Shown here in pieces: positions 33,384-42,520 of a DNA stretch of 64,000 nt (its first letter is position 1; every line of letters begins with the position of its first letter). Source of the stretch: Variovorax sp. N23 (GTDB lineage Bacteria > Pseudomonadota > Gammaproteobacteria > Burkholderiales > Burkholderiaceae_C); contig NZ_JAOOPY010000017.1 of NCBI RefSeq assembly GCF_025486315.1, positions 62,001 to 126,000 of the forward strand. Reading direction: 5' to 3'. The position numbers and the translations under genes were made by a program. The notes under the pieces are model-generated. The model did not search any database, was not told the origin of the DNA, and saw nothing but the letters and a program-made list of their open reading frames with translations.

Positions 33384-33908
33384 TCAGATCGGGTAGATGA
33401 TGGAGTTCGGGATCATTTCGCTGTCGTACACGCACAGGCGCGACGCGAACCGGAGTCCGTCCGGCGTCCGGACGATGGTGTCGATGTAGCGGCCGACGTT
33501 GAAGACGGTCGATGCCTGCGACAGCTTGGTGCGGAACACCGCGTAGTTGGCTTCCACCTCGAAGCGGTCGGGCGTCGCCGACCGGATCAGCGGCGCGCCG
33601 ACGACATGCCGCTGGTAGTACGGGTCGTGAAACAGCGTCTCGCGGATGCCGTAGACGCGGTCCTTCAGCATGCCCTTGCTCTCGAAGAACAGGGTGGCCA
33701 GCGGGAAGCCGCGCTCGTGGTTCTCGCGCGGGATCAGCTTGTAGAGGCAGTCCTCGACGAAGAACTCCGGCCACAGGCCCCAGTCGCCGGAATCCACGGC
33801 CTGCGCGTAGTCGGCATGCAGGCGCGCGATCGCGGCGTAGTCGTGGAAGCCGACGTCCGGTGCAGCGTTCGGCGTGGTCGCCGTCGGTGTTTCAGTCATG
33901 TCGTTCAT
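33384..33908 (-). CDS. Ring-hydroxylating oxygenase small (beta) subunit
   Basis: A 174-residue beta subunit with the NTF2-like cone fold typical of aromatic-ring-hydroxylating oxygenases. It has DWGLWPEFFVEDCLYKLIPREN near the start (read as two motifs) and FNVGRYIDTIVR in the second half. It supports the catalytic alpha subunit and helps to form the alpha3-beta3 complex. The ATG at 33908 lies 5 bp after the alpha-subunit stop. By size and order it corresponds to NagH or AndAd. Confidence 0.9.
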   Translation of the reverse strand: MNDMTETPTATTPNAAPDVGFHDYAAIARLHADYAQAVDSGDWGLWPEFFVEDCLYKLIPRENHERGFPLATLFFESKGMLKDRVYGIRETLFHDPYYQRHVVGAPLIRSATPDRFEVEANYAVFRTKLSQASTVFNVGRYIDTIVRTPDGLRFASRLCVYDSEMIPNSIIYPI

Positions 33909-33913
33909 GGGGT

Positions 33914-35176
33914 TCAGGCCTCCATGACTTCGCGCCAGTAGGCGTACATGCCGCGGATCAGCGTCTCGGTCACCATGTGGTCGGTGTCGCCGACCTCGCG
34001 CCCGCCGAGCTCGGCCAGCGTGCGATGGAAGGGCTTCTGCTCGAAGCCTTGCTGCGAGAACTCGATGACCTCGCCATCGTCGGCCGAGACGAAGCCGGCC
34101 GGCCCGAACAGGTTGGCCTGCCGCAGCCGGCGCTGCGTCATCTCGTCCGTGTCGTCGTCGAAGCCGAAGTGCGTCCACACGAAGTCGAAGGCGCCATGGC
34201 CGTCGGGCTGGATGTGGCGGGTGGAGACGCTGTTGACCTGCTGCTGCAGGATGACGCTCGGGAACAGCGTCATCATCACGGCTGTCGGCCCGCCCCACCA
34301 GGGCTCCGGCACGATGTCGAGAAAGCGTGGGTCGTTGAGTGTCATGCTCTCCTTGAAGCTCGACACCTGCGTCACCTGGTCGGCCTTGCCCGACTGGCCG
34401 CGCGTGGAGATCATCGCGGCGTGGCGATGCCGGGCGTCCATCTTCAGCTCGCTCTTGTTGTCGGCGCGCCAGAGCCCGAAGGTGACGAACCAGGTGTGCA
34501 GCAGGCCGGGGTGGTACGGGTCCTTGATGTTCTCCTGCATCAGCTTCCAGTTGCCCGGAATGCGCTGGCGGTTGTAGCCGAGGATGCGCAGCTGCCGGCC
34601 GTTGAACAGGCGGTCGAAGTAGCCCAGGATGGTCGGCCCGAGGAAATCCTCCAGCGACTCGATGTCGTGGTCGAAGCTCGCGAACACCACGCCGCCGCGC
34701 GTCGCCACCTTGAGCTTGTTCAAGCCGTGGTCGTCGGTCTTGAAGTCGGCCGGCATGCCGCCGTTGACCTTGCCGTCCTGCTTCACGCCGCGCCGGAAGG
34801 GCACGCCCTGCAGGTCGCCCTGCAGCGTGTAGCTCCACTGGTGGTAGGGGCAGACGAACTCCTTGCGGTTGCCGTGCCGCTCGCGGCAGAACTGCATGCC
34901 GCGGTGCGCGCAGACGTTCTCGACCACGCGGATGCCACCCTCGGCATCGCGCACCATGAGCACCGAGCGCTCGCCCACGACGGTGCGCTTGAAGTCGCCG
35001 GGCGCGGGGATCTCCGCTTCGAGGCCCACGTAGTTCCAGTGCTTCGTATAGAAGAAGCGTTCGAGTTCCTTCCTGTGCTGGGCCTCGTCGGTGTAGGCCA
35101 TGAAGGGGATGCGGCTGGTGTCGGCGGACGCCCAGTGGATGCGGGCCGGAAAGGTGCCCGTGTCGGCGGTGCTCAT
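33914..35176 (-). CDS. Rieske oxygenase large (alpha) subunit, NagG/AndAc-like
   Basis: A 420-residue catalytic subunit. The Rieske cluster ligands are C89, H91, C109 and H112 (CAHRG and CPYHQW). The mononuclear iron site appears in KDPYHPGLLH (about residues 218-227), which gives the bridging Asp and the two His ligands. It would add oxygen to an aromatic acid. The gene order, its length and the NagR-like regulator favour a salicylate 5-hydroxylase-type monooxygenase (salicylate to gentisate); an anthranilate-type dioxygenase is the main alternative. No gentisate ring-cleavage genes are adjacent. Confidence 0.88.
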   Translation of the reverse strand: MSTADTGTFPARIHWASADTSRIPFMAYTDEAQHRKELERFFYTKHWNYVGLEAEIPAPGDFKRTVVGERSVLMVRDAEGGIRVVENVCAHRGMQFCRERHGNRKEFVCPYHQWSYTLQGDLQGVPFRRGVKQDGKVNGGMPADFKTDDHGLNKLKVATRGGVVFASFDHDIESLEDFLGPTILGYFDRLFNGRQLRILGYNRQRIPGNWKLMQENIKDPYHPGLLHTWFVTFGLWRADNKSELKMDARHRHAAMISTRGQSGKADQVTQVSSFKESMTLNDPRFLDIVPEPWWGGPTAVMMTLFPSVILQQQVNSVSTRHIQPDGHGAFDFVWTHFGFDDDTDEMTQRRLRQANLFGPAGFVSADDGEVIEFSQQGFEQKPFHRTLAELGGREVGDTDHMVTETLIRGMYAYWREVMEA

Positions 35177-35201
35177 CGTGTGTCTCCTTTATCGTTGAAG
35201 C

Positions 35202-36179
35202 TCAATGGCCGCTGGCGTAGAACGCATCGGCATGGATCTGGTCGGCCTGGATCCCCAGTCGGTGGACCAGCAGGCGCGTGGCGTCCACCAGGGGTGGCGC
35301 GCCGCACAGGTAGGCGCGAAAGCCCGCCAGTGAGGAACCCGGCCAGTCGCTCGCGATCGCATCCGTCACCAGGCCGCTGCGGCAGTCCGGCGCCTGGCCG
35401 GCGCTGAGCACCACATGCACCTGCAAGGACGGATGCTCCCGCTGCAGCGCCGCGAGCTGGTCGCGGCCATACAGGTCGCGCGCCGCACGCACGCCGAAGT
35501 ACAGGTGGATCGGATGGCGCATGCCCTCGGCGATCGCGCCGCGCACGATCGAGAGGATCGGCGCGAGGCCGGTGCCGCCGGCCACGCACAGCATCGGCCC
35601 CGCGTGCCTGCGCCGCAAATAGGCGCAGCCGAGCGGGCCGCTCACGCGCACGCTGTCGCCGACCGCGAGAGACGTCGCGACGTAGCCGCTCACGCGGCCG
35701 TCCGGCACCATCCGCACATGGAACTCGAGGGCGTCGTCACCCGGCAGGCCGGCCATTGAATAGGGGCGCACATGTTCGGGCGTGAACTGCAATTGCGCGT
35801 ACTGCCCGGGCGAGAAGTCCAGCGCCTTGGCGGCTTTCAGGCGGATGCGGCGGATGTCGTGCGTCGGCGCGTCGATCGCCACCACCGTGGCCTTGAGCAC
35901 CCTGGCGGTGTGGACGACGACGTCGTCGATCTCCGGGATCTCGACCGTGCAGGGTTCGGTCAGCGATGTCTGGCAGGCCAGCACGTACGCGTCGGGCTGC
36001 TCGGCGGCTTCCGCCACATCGCATGCCGGGCCCTTGACCAGCTTGCAGCGGCAGGTGCCGCAGCGGCCGGCCATGCAGCTGTAGGAGATCGGAATGCCGT
36101 GGCTGCGCAGCGCTTCCAGCAGGTTGATGCCCGGCGCCACGTCGAGCGTGCGCTGGAGCGGTCGCACCAGGAGTTCCAT
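35202..36179 (-). CDS. Ferredoxin-NAD(P) reductase component (NagAa/NdoR-like)
   Basis: A 325-residue electron-transfer reductase. A plant-type 2Fe-2S domain comes first, with C35, C40, C43 and C69 (SCMAGRCGTCRC). An FAD domain (RPYSMAG) and an NAD domain (GGTGLAPILSI) follow. It passes electrons from NAD(P)H to the Rieske ferredoxin. It is the first gene of the oxygenase operon and is divergent from the LysR gene, exactly as nagAa is from nagR. The ATG at 36179 gives the family opening. Confidence 0.92.
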   Translation of the reverse strand: MELLVRPLQRTLDVAPGINLLEALRSHGIPISYSCMAGRCGTCRCKLVKGPACDVAEAAEQPDAYVLACQTSLTEPCTVEIPEIDDVVVHTARVLKATVVAIDAPTHDIRRIRLKAAKALDFSPGQYAQLQFTPEHVRPYSMAGLPGDDALEFHVRMVPDGRVSGYVATSLAVGDSVRVSGPLGCAYLRRRHAGPMLCVAGGTGLAPILSIVRGAIAEGMRHPIHLYFGVRAARDLYGRDQLAALQREHPSLQVHVVLSAGQAPDCRSGLVTDAIASDWPGSSLAGFRAYLCGAPPLVDATRLLVHRLGIQADQIHADAFYASGH

Positions 36180-36279
36180 CGTGTCTTGTCTCGTCGTCTC
36201 TTGTTGTCTGCCGCCGATGGGGCGATGAGGTCCGATGCTCGGGCTGCGGTAAAAATCAGTCAATACAATGGCGTCGATG

Positions 36280-36295
36280 TTCAATATCACTTGAA
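36280..36295. promoter_or_regulatory. Candidate operator for the NagR-like regulator
   Basis: The dyad TTCAA-N6-TTGAA lies in the gap between the LysR gene and the oxygenase operon, 22 bp before the LysR start. Read on the minus strand, its core ATTCAAGTGAT resembles the ATTCA...TGAT sites described for NagR/DntR (from memory). It fits a shared divergent control site. Confidence 0.55.
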
Positions 36296-36317
36296 TCAAT
36301 GATGTGAAGGGCCCTTC

Positions 36318-37220
36318 ATGGAGCTGCATGACATCGACCTGAACCTGCTGGTGGTGTTCGACCAGCTCATGGCGGAACGCAAGGTGTCGAAGGTCGCCGA
36401 GAACCTCGGGCTGGGCCAGCCGGCCGTCAGCAACGCGCTGGCACGTCTTCGCAAGCTGCTGGGTGACGAGTTGTTTCTTCGCACCTCGGCCGGCATGCAG
36501 CCGACGCCGTTCGCGGACCAGCTGGCCGCATCGGTCGGCCTGGCGCTGGGCATGCTCCACAGCGCCGTGAACGCCCGAAGCACCTTCGACCCCGGCAACA
36601 GCCAGCGCCGCTTCGCGATCGGCATGACCGACATCGGCGAGATCTATTTCCTGCCCCGGCTGATGCAGCGCCTGCACGAGCTTGCGCCGCAGGTGTCGAT
36701 CACCACGGTGCGCAACACGGCGGTGAACCTCAAGGACGCGATGGAGGCGGGCCAGGTCGACCTCGCGATCGGCCTGCTGCCGCAGCTCAAGAGCGGGTTC
36801 TTCCAGCGGCGCCTGTTCGAGCAGAAATACGTCTGCCTCGTGCGGCGCCGGCATCCGCTGACGCGCCGGAAACTGCAGGAAGCGGACTTCTTCGCCGCAG
36901 AACACCTGGCCGTGGTCTCCGCAGGCACGGGCCACGGCCGCATCGACCAGATCCTGGACCGGAACGCACCGCAGCGAAAGGTTCGGCTGACGGTGCCGCA
37001 CTACGTGGCGCTCGGCCACATCCTTCAGTCCAGCGACCTGGTCGCGACCGTGCCGCAACGGCTGGCCGAGCGGATGGTGGCGCCGTTCGAGCTGGCGGTG
37101 CTGCCGCATCCGGTCCAGCTGCCGGCAATCGCCATCCACCTGTTCTGGCATGCCAAGTACCAGAAGGACCCGGCAAACCAGTGGCTGCGCAACCTGATCG
37201 TCGAACTGCACGCCGATTGA
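36318..37220 (+). CDS. NagR/DntR-like LysR regulator
   Basis: A 300-residue LysR protein whose sequence follows NagR/DntR closely: opening MELHDIDLNLLVVFDQL, recognition helix LGQPAVSNALARLRK, the ELFLRTSAGMQPTP loop, the MTDIGEIYFLP and LALGLLP-like effector-domain stretches (here LAIGLLPQL), and the C-terminal LFWHAKYQKDP. NagR and DntR respond to salicylate or nitroaromatic acids. It is divergent from the nagAa-like gene, so it most likely activates the oxygenase operon with an aromatic acid as inducer. Confidence 0.9.
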   Translation: MELHDIDLNLLVVFDQLMAERKVSKVAENLGLGQPAVSNALARLRKLLGDELFLRTSAGMQPTPFADQLAASVGLALGMLHSAVNARSTFDPGNSQRRFAIGMTDIGEIYFLPRLMQRLHELAPQVSITTVRNTAVNLKDAMEAGQVDLAIGLLPQLKSGFFQRRLFEQKYVCLVRRRHPLTRRKLQEADFFAAEHLAVVSAGTGHGRIDQILDRNAPQRKVRLTVPHYVALGHILQSSDLVATVPQRLAERMVAPFELAVLPHPVQLPAIAIHLFWHAKYQKDPANQWLRNLIVELHAD

Positions 37221-37248
37221 CGGCGCACGCGGCGCGGGCGATGCAGCG

Positions 37249-37950
37249 TCAGACGCCCAGCCAGCTGGACAGCGTGGCCGGGTCCGCCGCGAGCGGCGCC
37301 GACTCGGACGCCAGCACGATGCGGCCCTTCTCCATCACCACCGCATGGTCGGTGTGCGCCAGCACCTTGCGCCAGTCGCGGTCGACGATCAGCGTGGCGA
37401 TGCCGGTGCTGCGGATGTCCGCGATCACCCGCCAGATCTCCGCGACGATCAGCGGCGCCAGGCCCTCCGTCGCCTCGTCGAGGATGAGCAGGCGCGGGTT
37501 GGTCATCAACGCCCGGCCGATCGACAGCATCTGCTGTTCGCCGCCCGACAGTTGCTGGCCGCCGTGCGAGAGCCGTTCGGTGAGGCGCGGGAAGGTCGCC
37601 ATCACGCGGTCGAAGGTCCAGGCGCGGCGCCCATCCAGGCCGGCGCGCTCGCTCATCAGCAGGTTCTCGCGCACCGACAGGTTGGGGAAGATGCCGCGAC
37701 CCTCGGGCACGTAGCCGATGCCCTGCCGGGCCATTTTCTCGGGCGCCCAGCCGGTCACGTCGCGGCCGTCGAGCAACACGCGGCCGGAGGCCGGCCGCAC
37801 GTAGCCCATCAGCGAGCGGATCAGCGTGGTCTTGCCCATGCCGTTGCGCCCGAGCAGGCCGAGCGAGGTGGCTGCCGGGTGCACGGCATCGACCCCGCGC
37901 AGGATGTGGCTGTCGCCGTAGTAGGTGTGGAGCGATTCGATTCGCAGCAT
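37249..37950 (-). CDS. livF: LivF-type ABC transporter ATPase
   Basis: A 233-residue ATPase of the branched-chain/aromatic-acid class. Walker A is GRNGMGKTTL, the signature LSGGEQQM, and Walker B LLILDEATEG. It is the last gene of the long minus-strand benzoate operon that begins with the DUF4863 gene. With LivG it drives the LivHM permease; the whole set probably imports benzoate or a related acid rather than amino acids. Confidence 0.93.
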   Translation of the reverse strand: MLRIESLHTYYGDSHILRGVDAVHPAATSLGLLGRNGMGKTTLIRSLMGYVRPASGRVLLDGRDVTGWAPEKMARQGIGYVPEGRGIFPNLSVRENLLMSERAGLDGRRAWTFDRVMATFPRLTERLSHGGQQLSGGEQQMLSIGRALMTNPRLLILDEATEGLAPLIVAEIWRVIADIRSTGIATLIVDRDWRKVLAHTDHAVVMEKGRIVLASESAPLAADPATLSSWLGV

Positions 37951-37951
37951 G

Positions 37952-38707
37952 TCAATGTGCTCCCTCGTCGCCCAGGTAGGCCTCGCGCACGGCGGGGTCC
38001 TGCCGGATCGTGGCGGGGTCGCCGCTGGCGATGACCGCGCCGTTGACCATCACGGTGATGCGGTCGGCGATGCGAAAGACCGCGTCCATGTCGTGCTCGA
38101 CCAGCAGGATGGCGTGCGACGCCTTCAGGCGTTCGAGCAAGGCCAGCATCCGGTCGGTCTCCTCGGCGCCCATGCCCGCCAGCGGTTCGTCCAGCAGCAG
38201 CACCCGCGGCCGGGTCGCCAGGCACATCGCGACCTCGAGCTGGCGCTTGGCGCCGTGGCTCATCGTGCCGGCGATGCGGCGCGCCTCGGTGTCGAGCCCG
38301 GCGGCACGCAGCGCTTCGTCGGCCGCCGCGTTGCTGGACGCGCAGCGGTGCGAGGCCTGCCAGATCGCCCACGGTCGCGGCGTCGCGGCCTGCGCGGCGA
38401 GGCGGCAGTTCTCGTGCACGGTGAACTCGGGGAAGATGGTCGTGCGCTGGTAGCTGCGGCCCACGCCGTCGCGGGCCCGGCGCGATTGCGCGCGGGTGGT
38501 GATGTCTTCGCCGGCCAGCGCGATGCGGCCCTCGGAGGCCTCGATCTCGCCCGAGAGCATGTTGATCAGCGTCGACTTGCCGGCGCCGTTGGTGCCGATC
38601 ACGGCGTGCACTTCGCCGCGCTTCAGGTCGAGCGTCACGGCGTTCACCGCGACCAGGCCGCCGAAGCGGCGGGTGAGCCCCTGCACCGTCAGCAGTGCGC
38701 CGCTCAT
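37952..38707 (-). CDS. livG: LivG-type ABC transporter ATPase
   Basis: A 251-residue ATPase. Walker A is GTNGAGKSTL, the LivG-typical signature region reads SHGAKRQLEVAMCL, and Walker B is VLLLDEPLAGMG. A C-terminal LivG-type extension ends DPAVREAYLGD. Its start overlaps the livM stop by 4 bp and livF follows after 1 bp, so subunit amounts are likely coupled. Confidence 0.93.
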   Translation of the reverse strand: MSGALLTVQGLTRRFGGLVAVNAVTLDLKRGEVHAVIGTNGAGKSTLINMLSGEIEASEGRIALAGEDITTRAQSRRARDGVGRSYQRTTIFPEFTVHENCRLAAQAATPRPWAIWQASHRCASSNAAADEALRAAGLDTEARRIAGTMSHGAKRQLEVAMCLATRPRVLLLDEPLAGMGAEETDRMLALLERLKASHAILLVEHDMDAVFRIADRITVMVNGAVIASGDPATIRQDPAVREAYLGDEGAH

Positions 38708-39669
38708 GGCGTCACCGCCTTCGGCTGCGGGCTCGGCGACAGGCGTGCGGCCAGGCCGATCAGTCCCTTCGGCAGCAGCGCCACGAACACGATAATCGCG
38801 ATGCCGAGCGTGAGCTGCCAGTGGTCGGCCAGCGGCCCCACGAGCGCATGCGTCCCGAGGATTTCCTTGAGCACGGTGAAGGCGACGGCGCCGATCACCG
38901 CGCCGCGCAGGTGGCCGAGGCCGCCGAGGATGATCATCAGCAGCACCTCGCCGGAGTTGTGCCAGGCCAGCAGTTCGGGGTTGACCACACCGTCGCGCGA
39001 GGCGACCAGGAAGCCCGCCAGGCCGGCCAGCGCGCCTGCGAGCACGAAGGCCGCGAGCTTGTAGCCGTACACGGCGAAGCCGGCCGCGCGCATGCGCTGT
39101 TCGTTCACGCGGATGCCCGCCAGCGCCGCGCCGAAGCGGGAGCGGCGGATGAGCGCGAGCAGGCCGTAGGTGCCGGCCAGTGCCGCGAGCACCGCATAGA
39201 ACTGTACGCGGCGGTTTTCCATGTCGATCGGGCCGAGGCTCGGCCGCACGTACATATAGATGCCGTCGCTGCCGCCGCCGACCTTGGTGTCGTGGAAGAT
39301 GAAGAAGGCCATCTGTGCGAAGGCCAGCGTGACCATGATGAAGTAGACGCCGCGCGTGCGCAGGCTGAGCGCGCCGACCACCAGCGCGTACAGCGCGGCG
39401 CTGCCCATCGCCAGCGGCAGCAGCCAGGCGATCGAGCCGCCCTCGGCGCCAGAGCCCAGCACCGTCGCGTAGGCGCCGATGCCGTAGAAGGCCGCATGGC
39501 CGAGGCTCACGAGGCCGGTCATGCCGACCAGCAGTTCGAGGCTCAGCGCGAAGATCGACAGGATCATCACCTTGACGACGAGGTCGGACGCGTACGGCCC
39601 CAGCAATGGCCCGGCCGCCGCCAGGAGCACGGCGCAGAGCAGGGGAATCCAGGCAGAGAAGTTCTTCAT
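38704..39669 (-). CDS. livM: LivM-type ABC permease
   Basis: A 321-residue inner-membrane protein with about nine hydrophobic helices and the family stretch GLVSLGHAAFYGIGAYA. The C-terminal EAA-like loop has GGLGHLRGAVIGA. The ATG at 39669 lies 1 nt after the livH stop; a GTG at 39678 that overlaps livH is the alternative start. It forms the permease with LivH. Confidence 0.92.
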   Translation of the reverse strand: MKNFSAWIPLLCAVLLAAAGPLLGPYASDLVVKVMILSIFALSLELLVGMTGLVSLGHAAFYGIGAYATVLGSGAEGGSIAWLLPLAMGSAALYALVVGALSLRTRGVYFIMVTLAFAQMAFFIFHDTKVGGGSDGIYMYVRPSLGPIDMENRRVQFYAVLAALAGTYGLLALIRRSRFGAALAGIRVNEQRMRAAGFAVYGYKLAAFVLAGALAGLAGFLVASRDGVVNPELLAWHNSGEVLLMIILGGLGHLRGAVIGAVAFTVLKEILGTHALVGPLADHWQLTLGIAIIVFVALLPKGLIGLAARLSPSPQPKAVTP

Positions 39670-39670
39670 G

Positions 39671-40543
39671 TCAGGCACGCCGTCCCATCAATCCTTCGGG
39701 GCGCCAGATGAGCACGATGGCCATCAGCACGTACACGCCCATGCCGCTCAGCTCGGCGAAGAAGACCTTGCCGAAGGTGTCGACGAAGCCCACCAGCAGC
39801 GAGGCGACCAGCGCGCCGGTGATCGAGCCGATGCCGCCGATCACCACCACCACGAAGCAGATGATCAGCACGCTCGCGCCCATGTTTGGGTACACGGACG
39901 ACATCGGTGCGGCGATCATCCCGGCCAGCGCAGCGAGCGCCACGCCGGCCGCGAACACGATGCGGTAGAGGCGGCGGATGTCGATGCCCAGACCACGCAC
40001 CATGTCGCGGTTGCTCGCGCCGGCGCGGATCATCATGCCCAGTCGCGTGCGGTTCACCACCAGATAGAGCCCGATGGCCAGCACGATGCAGGCGGCCGAC
40101 GCGAAGAGCCGGTACCACGGGTAGCTCATGAGGTCGCCGAGCGCGAAGCTGCCGTCGAGCCAGGCCGGCACCTTCACGCCGTGCACGTCGTTGCCCACCA
40201 GGATCGAGCGCAGCTCCTCGAAGACCAGGATCAGGCCGTAGGTCATCAGCACCTGCTGCAGGTGGTCGCGCTGGTAGAGATAGCTGAAGAAGGCCCACTC
40301 CAGCAGGTAGCCGAAGACGGCCGCGAGCAGCACGCCCGCGACCAGCATCAGGATGAACTGGTCGCCGAAGAGCGGCGACAGCGCGAACGCCATGTAGGCG
40401 CCCAGCATGTAGAAACTGCCGTGGGCCAGGTTGATCACGCCCATGATCCCGAAGATCAGCGTGAGGCCCGAGGCGACCAGGAACAGCAGCAAGCCGTACT
40501 GGACCGCGTTCAGGCACTGGACGAGAAAGGTTCCGAAGTCCAC
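39671..40543 (-). CDS. livH: LivH-type ABC permease
   Basis: A 290-residue inner-membrane protein with about eight helices. It shows the LivH opening GLLLFLVASGLTLIFGIMGV and NLAHGSFYMLGAYMAF, and the C-terminal VVIGGIGSITGAL loop that docks the ATPases. The start codon is GTG. It lies 10 bp after the binding-protein gene and pairs with LivM. Confidence 0.93.
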   Translation of the reverse strand: MDFGTFLVQCLNAVQYGLLLFLVASGLTLIFGIMGVINLAHGSFYMLGAYMAFALSPLFGDQFILMLVAGVLLAAVFGYLLEWAFFSYLYQRDHLQQVLMTYGLILVFEELRSILVGNDVHGVKVPAWLDGSFALGDLMSYPWYRLFASAACIVLAIGLYLVVNRTRLGMMIRAGASNRDMVRGLGIDIRRLYRIVFAAGVALAALAGMIAAPMSSVYPNMGASVLIICFVVVVIGGIGSITGALVASLLVGFVDTFGKVFFAELSGMGVYVLMAIVLIWRPEGLMGRRA

Positions 40544-40553
40544 GGCGCGCGCC

Positions 40554-41723
40554 TTACATCCTGCAGCCGCGGGCTGGGTCGGCCAGGCCCTTGATGGCGA
40601 CGCTCACCATCTTGTTCTCCTTGCCGTCGACCTTGCGCAGGTAGATGTCCTGCACCGGGTTGTGCGACTTGCCCACCGCGAAGGTGCCGCGCGGGCTGTC
40701 GATCTTCGCCTTCTCGACGGCGGCCGCGAACTCGGCCTTCTTGGAGATGTCGCCCTTGGTGGCATCCAGCCCGATGGCCAGGATCTGCGCCGCGTCGTAG
40801 CCCTGCACGGCATAGACGTCGGGCTGCAGCTTGAAGGCCTTGGCATAGGCGGCGCGAAAGCTGTTGTCGCGCGGCGTGTTCAGGCCGTCGGCGTAGTGCA
40901 GCGTGGTCAGCATGCCCTGCGCGCTGTCGCCTTGCGCATCGAGCGTGCCGTCGGTCAGGAAGCCGGGGCCATACAGCGGGATGGTCTTGTTCAGGCCCGC
41001 GGCCGCGTAGTCCTTGACGAACTTCACCGCGCCGCCGCCGGCGAAGAAGGCGTACACCGCATCGGGCTTGGCCGCGGCGATCTCGGTCAGCAGGGCCTGG
41101 AACTCGACGTTGGGGAAGGGCACGGTGAGTTGCTTGACGACCTGGCCGCCCGCCTTCTCGAAGCCCTCCTTGAAGCCGGCGGTCGACTCGTCGCCGGCCG
41201 CGTACTTCCAGGTGATGGTGATCGCCTTCTTCTTCTTTTCCTGCTTGGCCGCGACCTCGCCCATGGCGTAGGCGGGCTGCCAGTTGGAGAAGGAACTGCG
41301 GAAGATGTTGGGTGCGCACATCGGCCCGGTCACCGCGTCGGCGCCCGCGTTGGGCACGATCAGCGTGGTGCCGCTTTCCTTCGCCGCCTTGGCCATCGCC
41401 ATGGCCACGCCCGAGTGCACGGTGCCGACGATGACGTCGACGTTGTCGCGCTTGATGAGCTTGTTGACGTTGTCGGTCGCCTTGGCCGGGTCGGACTCGT
41501 CGTCGACCTTCACGTATTCGATCTCGCGGCCGCCGAGCTTGCCGCCCTGTTCCTCGACGCGCAGCTTGAAGCCGTTCTCGATGGCCACGCCCAGCGCGGT
41601 GTAGGTGCCGCTGTAGGGCAGCATCAGGCCGACCTTCAGCTTGCCCTGCTGGGCGTGGCCGAGCGTGGCGATGCAGGCGAGGGTGAGCGCGGTCAGCGCG
41701 GTACGAAGGTTCTTCTGGCTCAT
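40554..41723 (-). CDS. Periplasmic binding protein for the benzoate-cluster ABC transporter
   Basis: A 389-residue LivK-like protein. A signal peptide cleaved after GHA precedes the fold opening KLKVGLMLPYSGTYTALG. It is followed directly by livH, livM, livG and livF, and preceded by the hydrolase and benzoate-CoA ligase genes. This placement indicates that it captures benzoate or a close analogue. The ATG at 41723 has GGAG 6 nt upstream; an ATG 12 nt earlier is possible. Confidence 0.92.
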   Translation of the reverse strand: MSQKNLRTALTALTLACIATLGHAQQGKLKVGLMLPYSGTYTALGVAIENGFKLRVEEQGGKLGGREIEYVKVDDESDPAKATDNVNKLIKRDNVDVIVGTVHSGVAMAMAKAAKESGTTLIVPNAGADAVTGPMCAPNIFRSSFSNWQPAYAMGEVAAKQEKKKKAITITWKYAAGDESTAGFKEGFEKAGGQVVKQLTVPFPNVEFQALLTEIAAAKPDAVYAFFAGGGAVKFVKDYAAAGLNKTIPLYGPGFLTDGTLDAQGDSAQGMLTTLHYADGLNTPRDNSFRAAYAKAFKLQPDVYAVQGYDAAQILAIGLDATKGDISKKAEFAAAVEKAKIDSPRGTFAVGKSHNPVQDIYLRKVDGKENKMVSVAIKGLADPARGCRM

Positions 41724-42520
41724 GGTTGTCTCCATTGATTGATGAACGAAATAGTCGCGCTTATCACCTGCTCCGGCTGGTCCCGGTGAGGGGAGTGGCC
41801 GCAGTCGGGCAATTCGAGAAGTTGCGTGCGGCCGACCCGCGATGCGATGCCGCGGATCTGCTGCAGGGTGCCGTATTCGTCGTCCACGCCCTGGATGGCG
41901 AGCACCGGGCAGGCGATGCCGTCGAGTTCGCGCTCGATGTTCCACTGGCGGAAGGGCGGATGCAGCCAGATGCGGTTCCAGCCCCAGAAGGCGGAGTCGG
42001 GGTCGTCGTGGTAGCGGCCGAGCTTGCTGGGCAGGTCGGTCTGCACGTAGGCGACGCGCGCCTGCTCGATGTTCTCGACCGTCACGTCCTCCACCAGGAT
42101 GTGGGGCGCCAGCACCACGAGGCCGGCGACGCGCTGCGGAAAGCGCGCGGCGTACAGCAGCGTGATCGATCCGCCATCGCTGTGGCCGAACAGCCAGGGC
42201 GGCTCGTCGATGCCCAGGGCGTCGAACAGCGGCGGCAGCACCTCGTGCGCCTGGCGATGCATGAAGTCGACGTCCCAGACTTCATCGGCCTCCCGCGGCG
42301 TCGAGCGGCCGTAGCCGGGCCGCGAGAAGACCAGCCCGCGGAAGCCACCCGCGTTGCACAGCCGCTGCGGGAAGTCCTTCCACATCGCGACCGAGCCCAG
42401 GCCCTCGTGCAGGAAGACGAGCAGCGGCGCGTCATCACGCTCGGCTGCGATGCGCACGTACTCGACGCGCACCTCCCGTTCCCGCCAGCGGATGGCGGCC
42501 CATTGCGTCTCTTCGCTCAC
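41720..42520 (-). CDS. Alpha/beta hydrolase of the box cluster
   Basis: A 266-residue alpha/beta hydrolase. The nucleophile elbow is G-H-S-D-G-G, the oxyanion-type motif HEGLGS is near the N-terminus, the acid lies in the GVDDEYG region, and the catalytic His is in CGHSPH. The GTG start at 42520 overlaps the ligase stop (GTGA). Hydrolases are common in box clusters; a thioesterase role that returns stalled CoA esters to free acid, or a lactone-opening role, fits, but neither is proven. Confidence 0.85.
   Translation of the reverse strand: MSEETQWAAIRWREREVRVEYVRIAAERDDAPLLVFLHEGLGSVAMWKDFPQRLCNAGGFRGLVFSRPGYGRSTPREADEVWDVDFMHRQAHEVLPPLFDALGIDEPPWLFGHSDGGSITLLYAARFPQRVAGLVVLAPHILVEDVTVENIEQARVAYVQTDLPSKLGRYHDDPDSAFWGWNRIWLHPPFRQWNIERELDGIACPVLAIQGVDDEYGTLQQIRGIASRVGRTQLLELPDCGHSPHRDQPEQVISATISFINQWRQP

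Noticed and set aside
37249..41723. Branched-chain amino acid transporter
   Set aside because: The subunits are LivKHMGF-type, but the operon is fused to benzoate genes under BoxR-type control, so aromatic-acid uptake is more likely.
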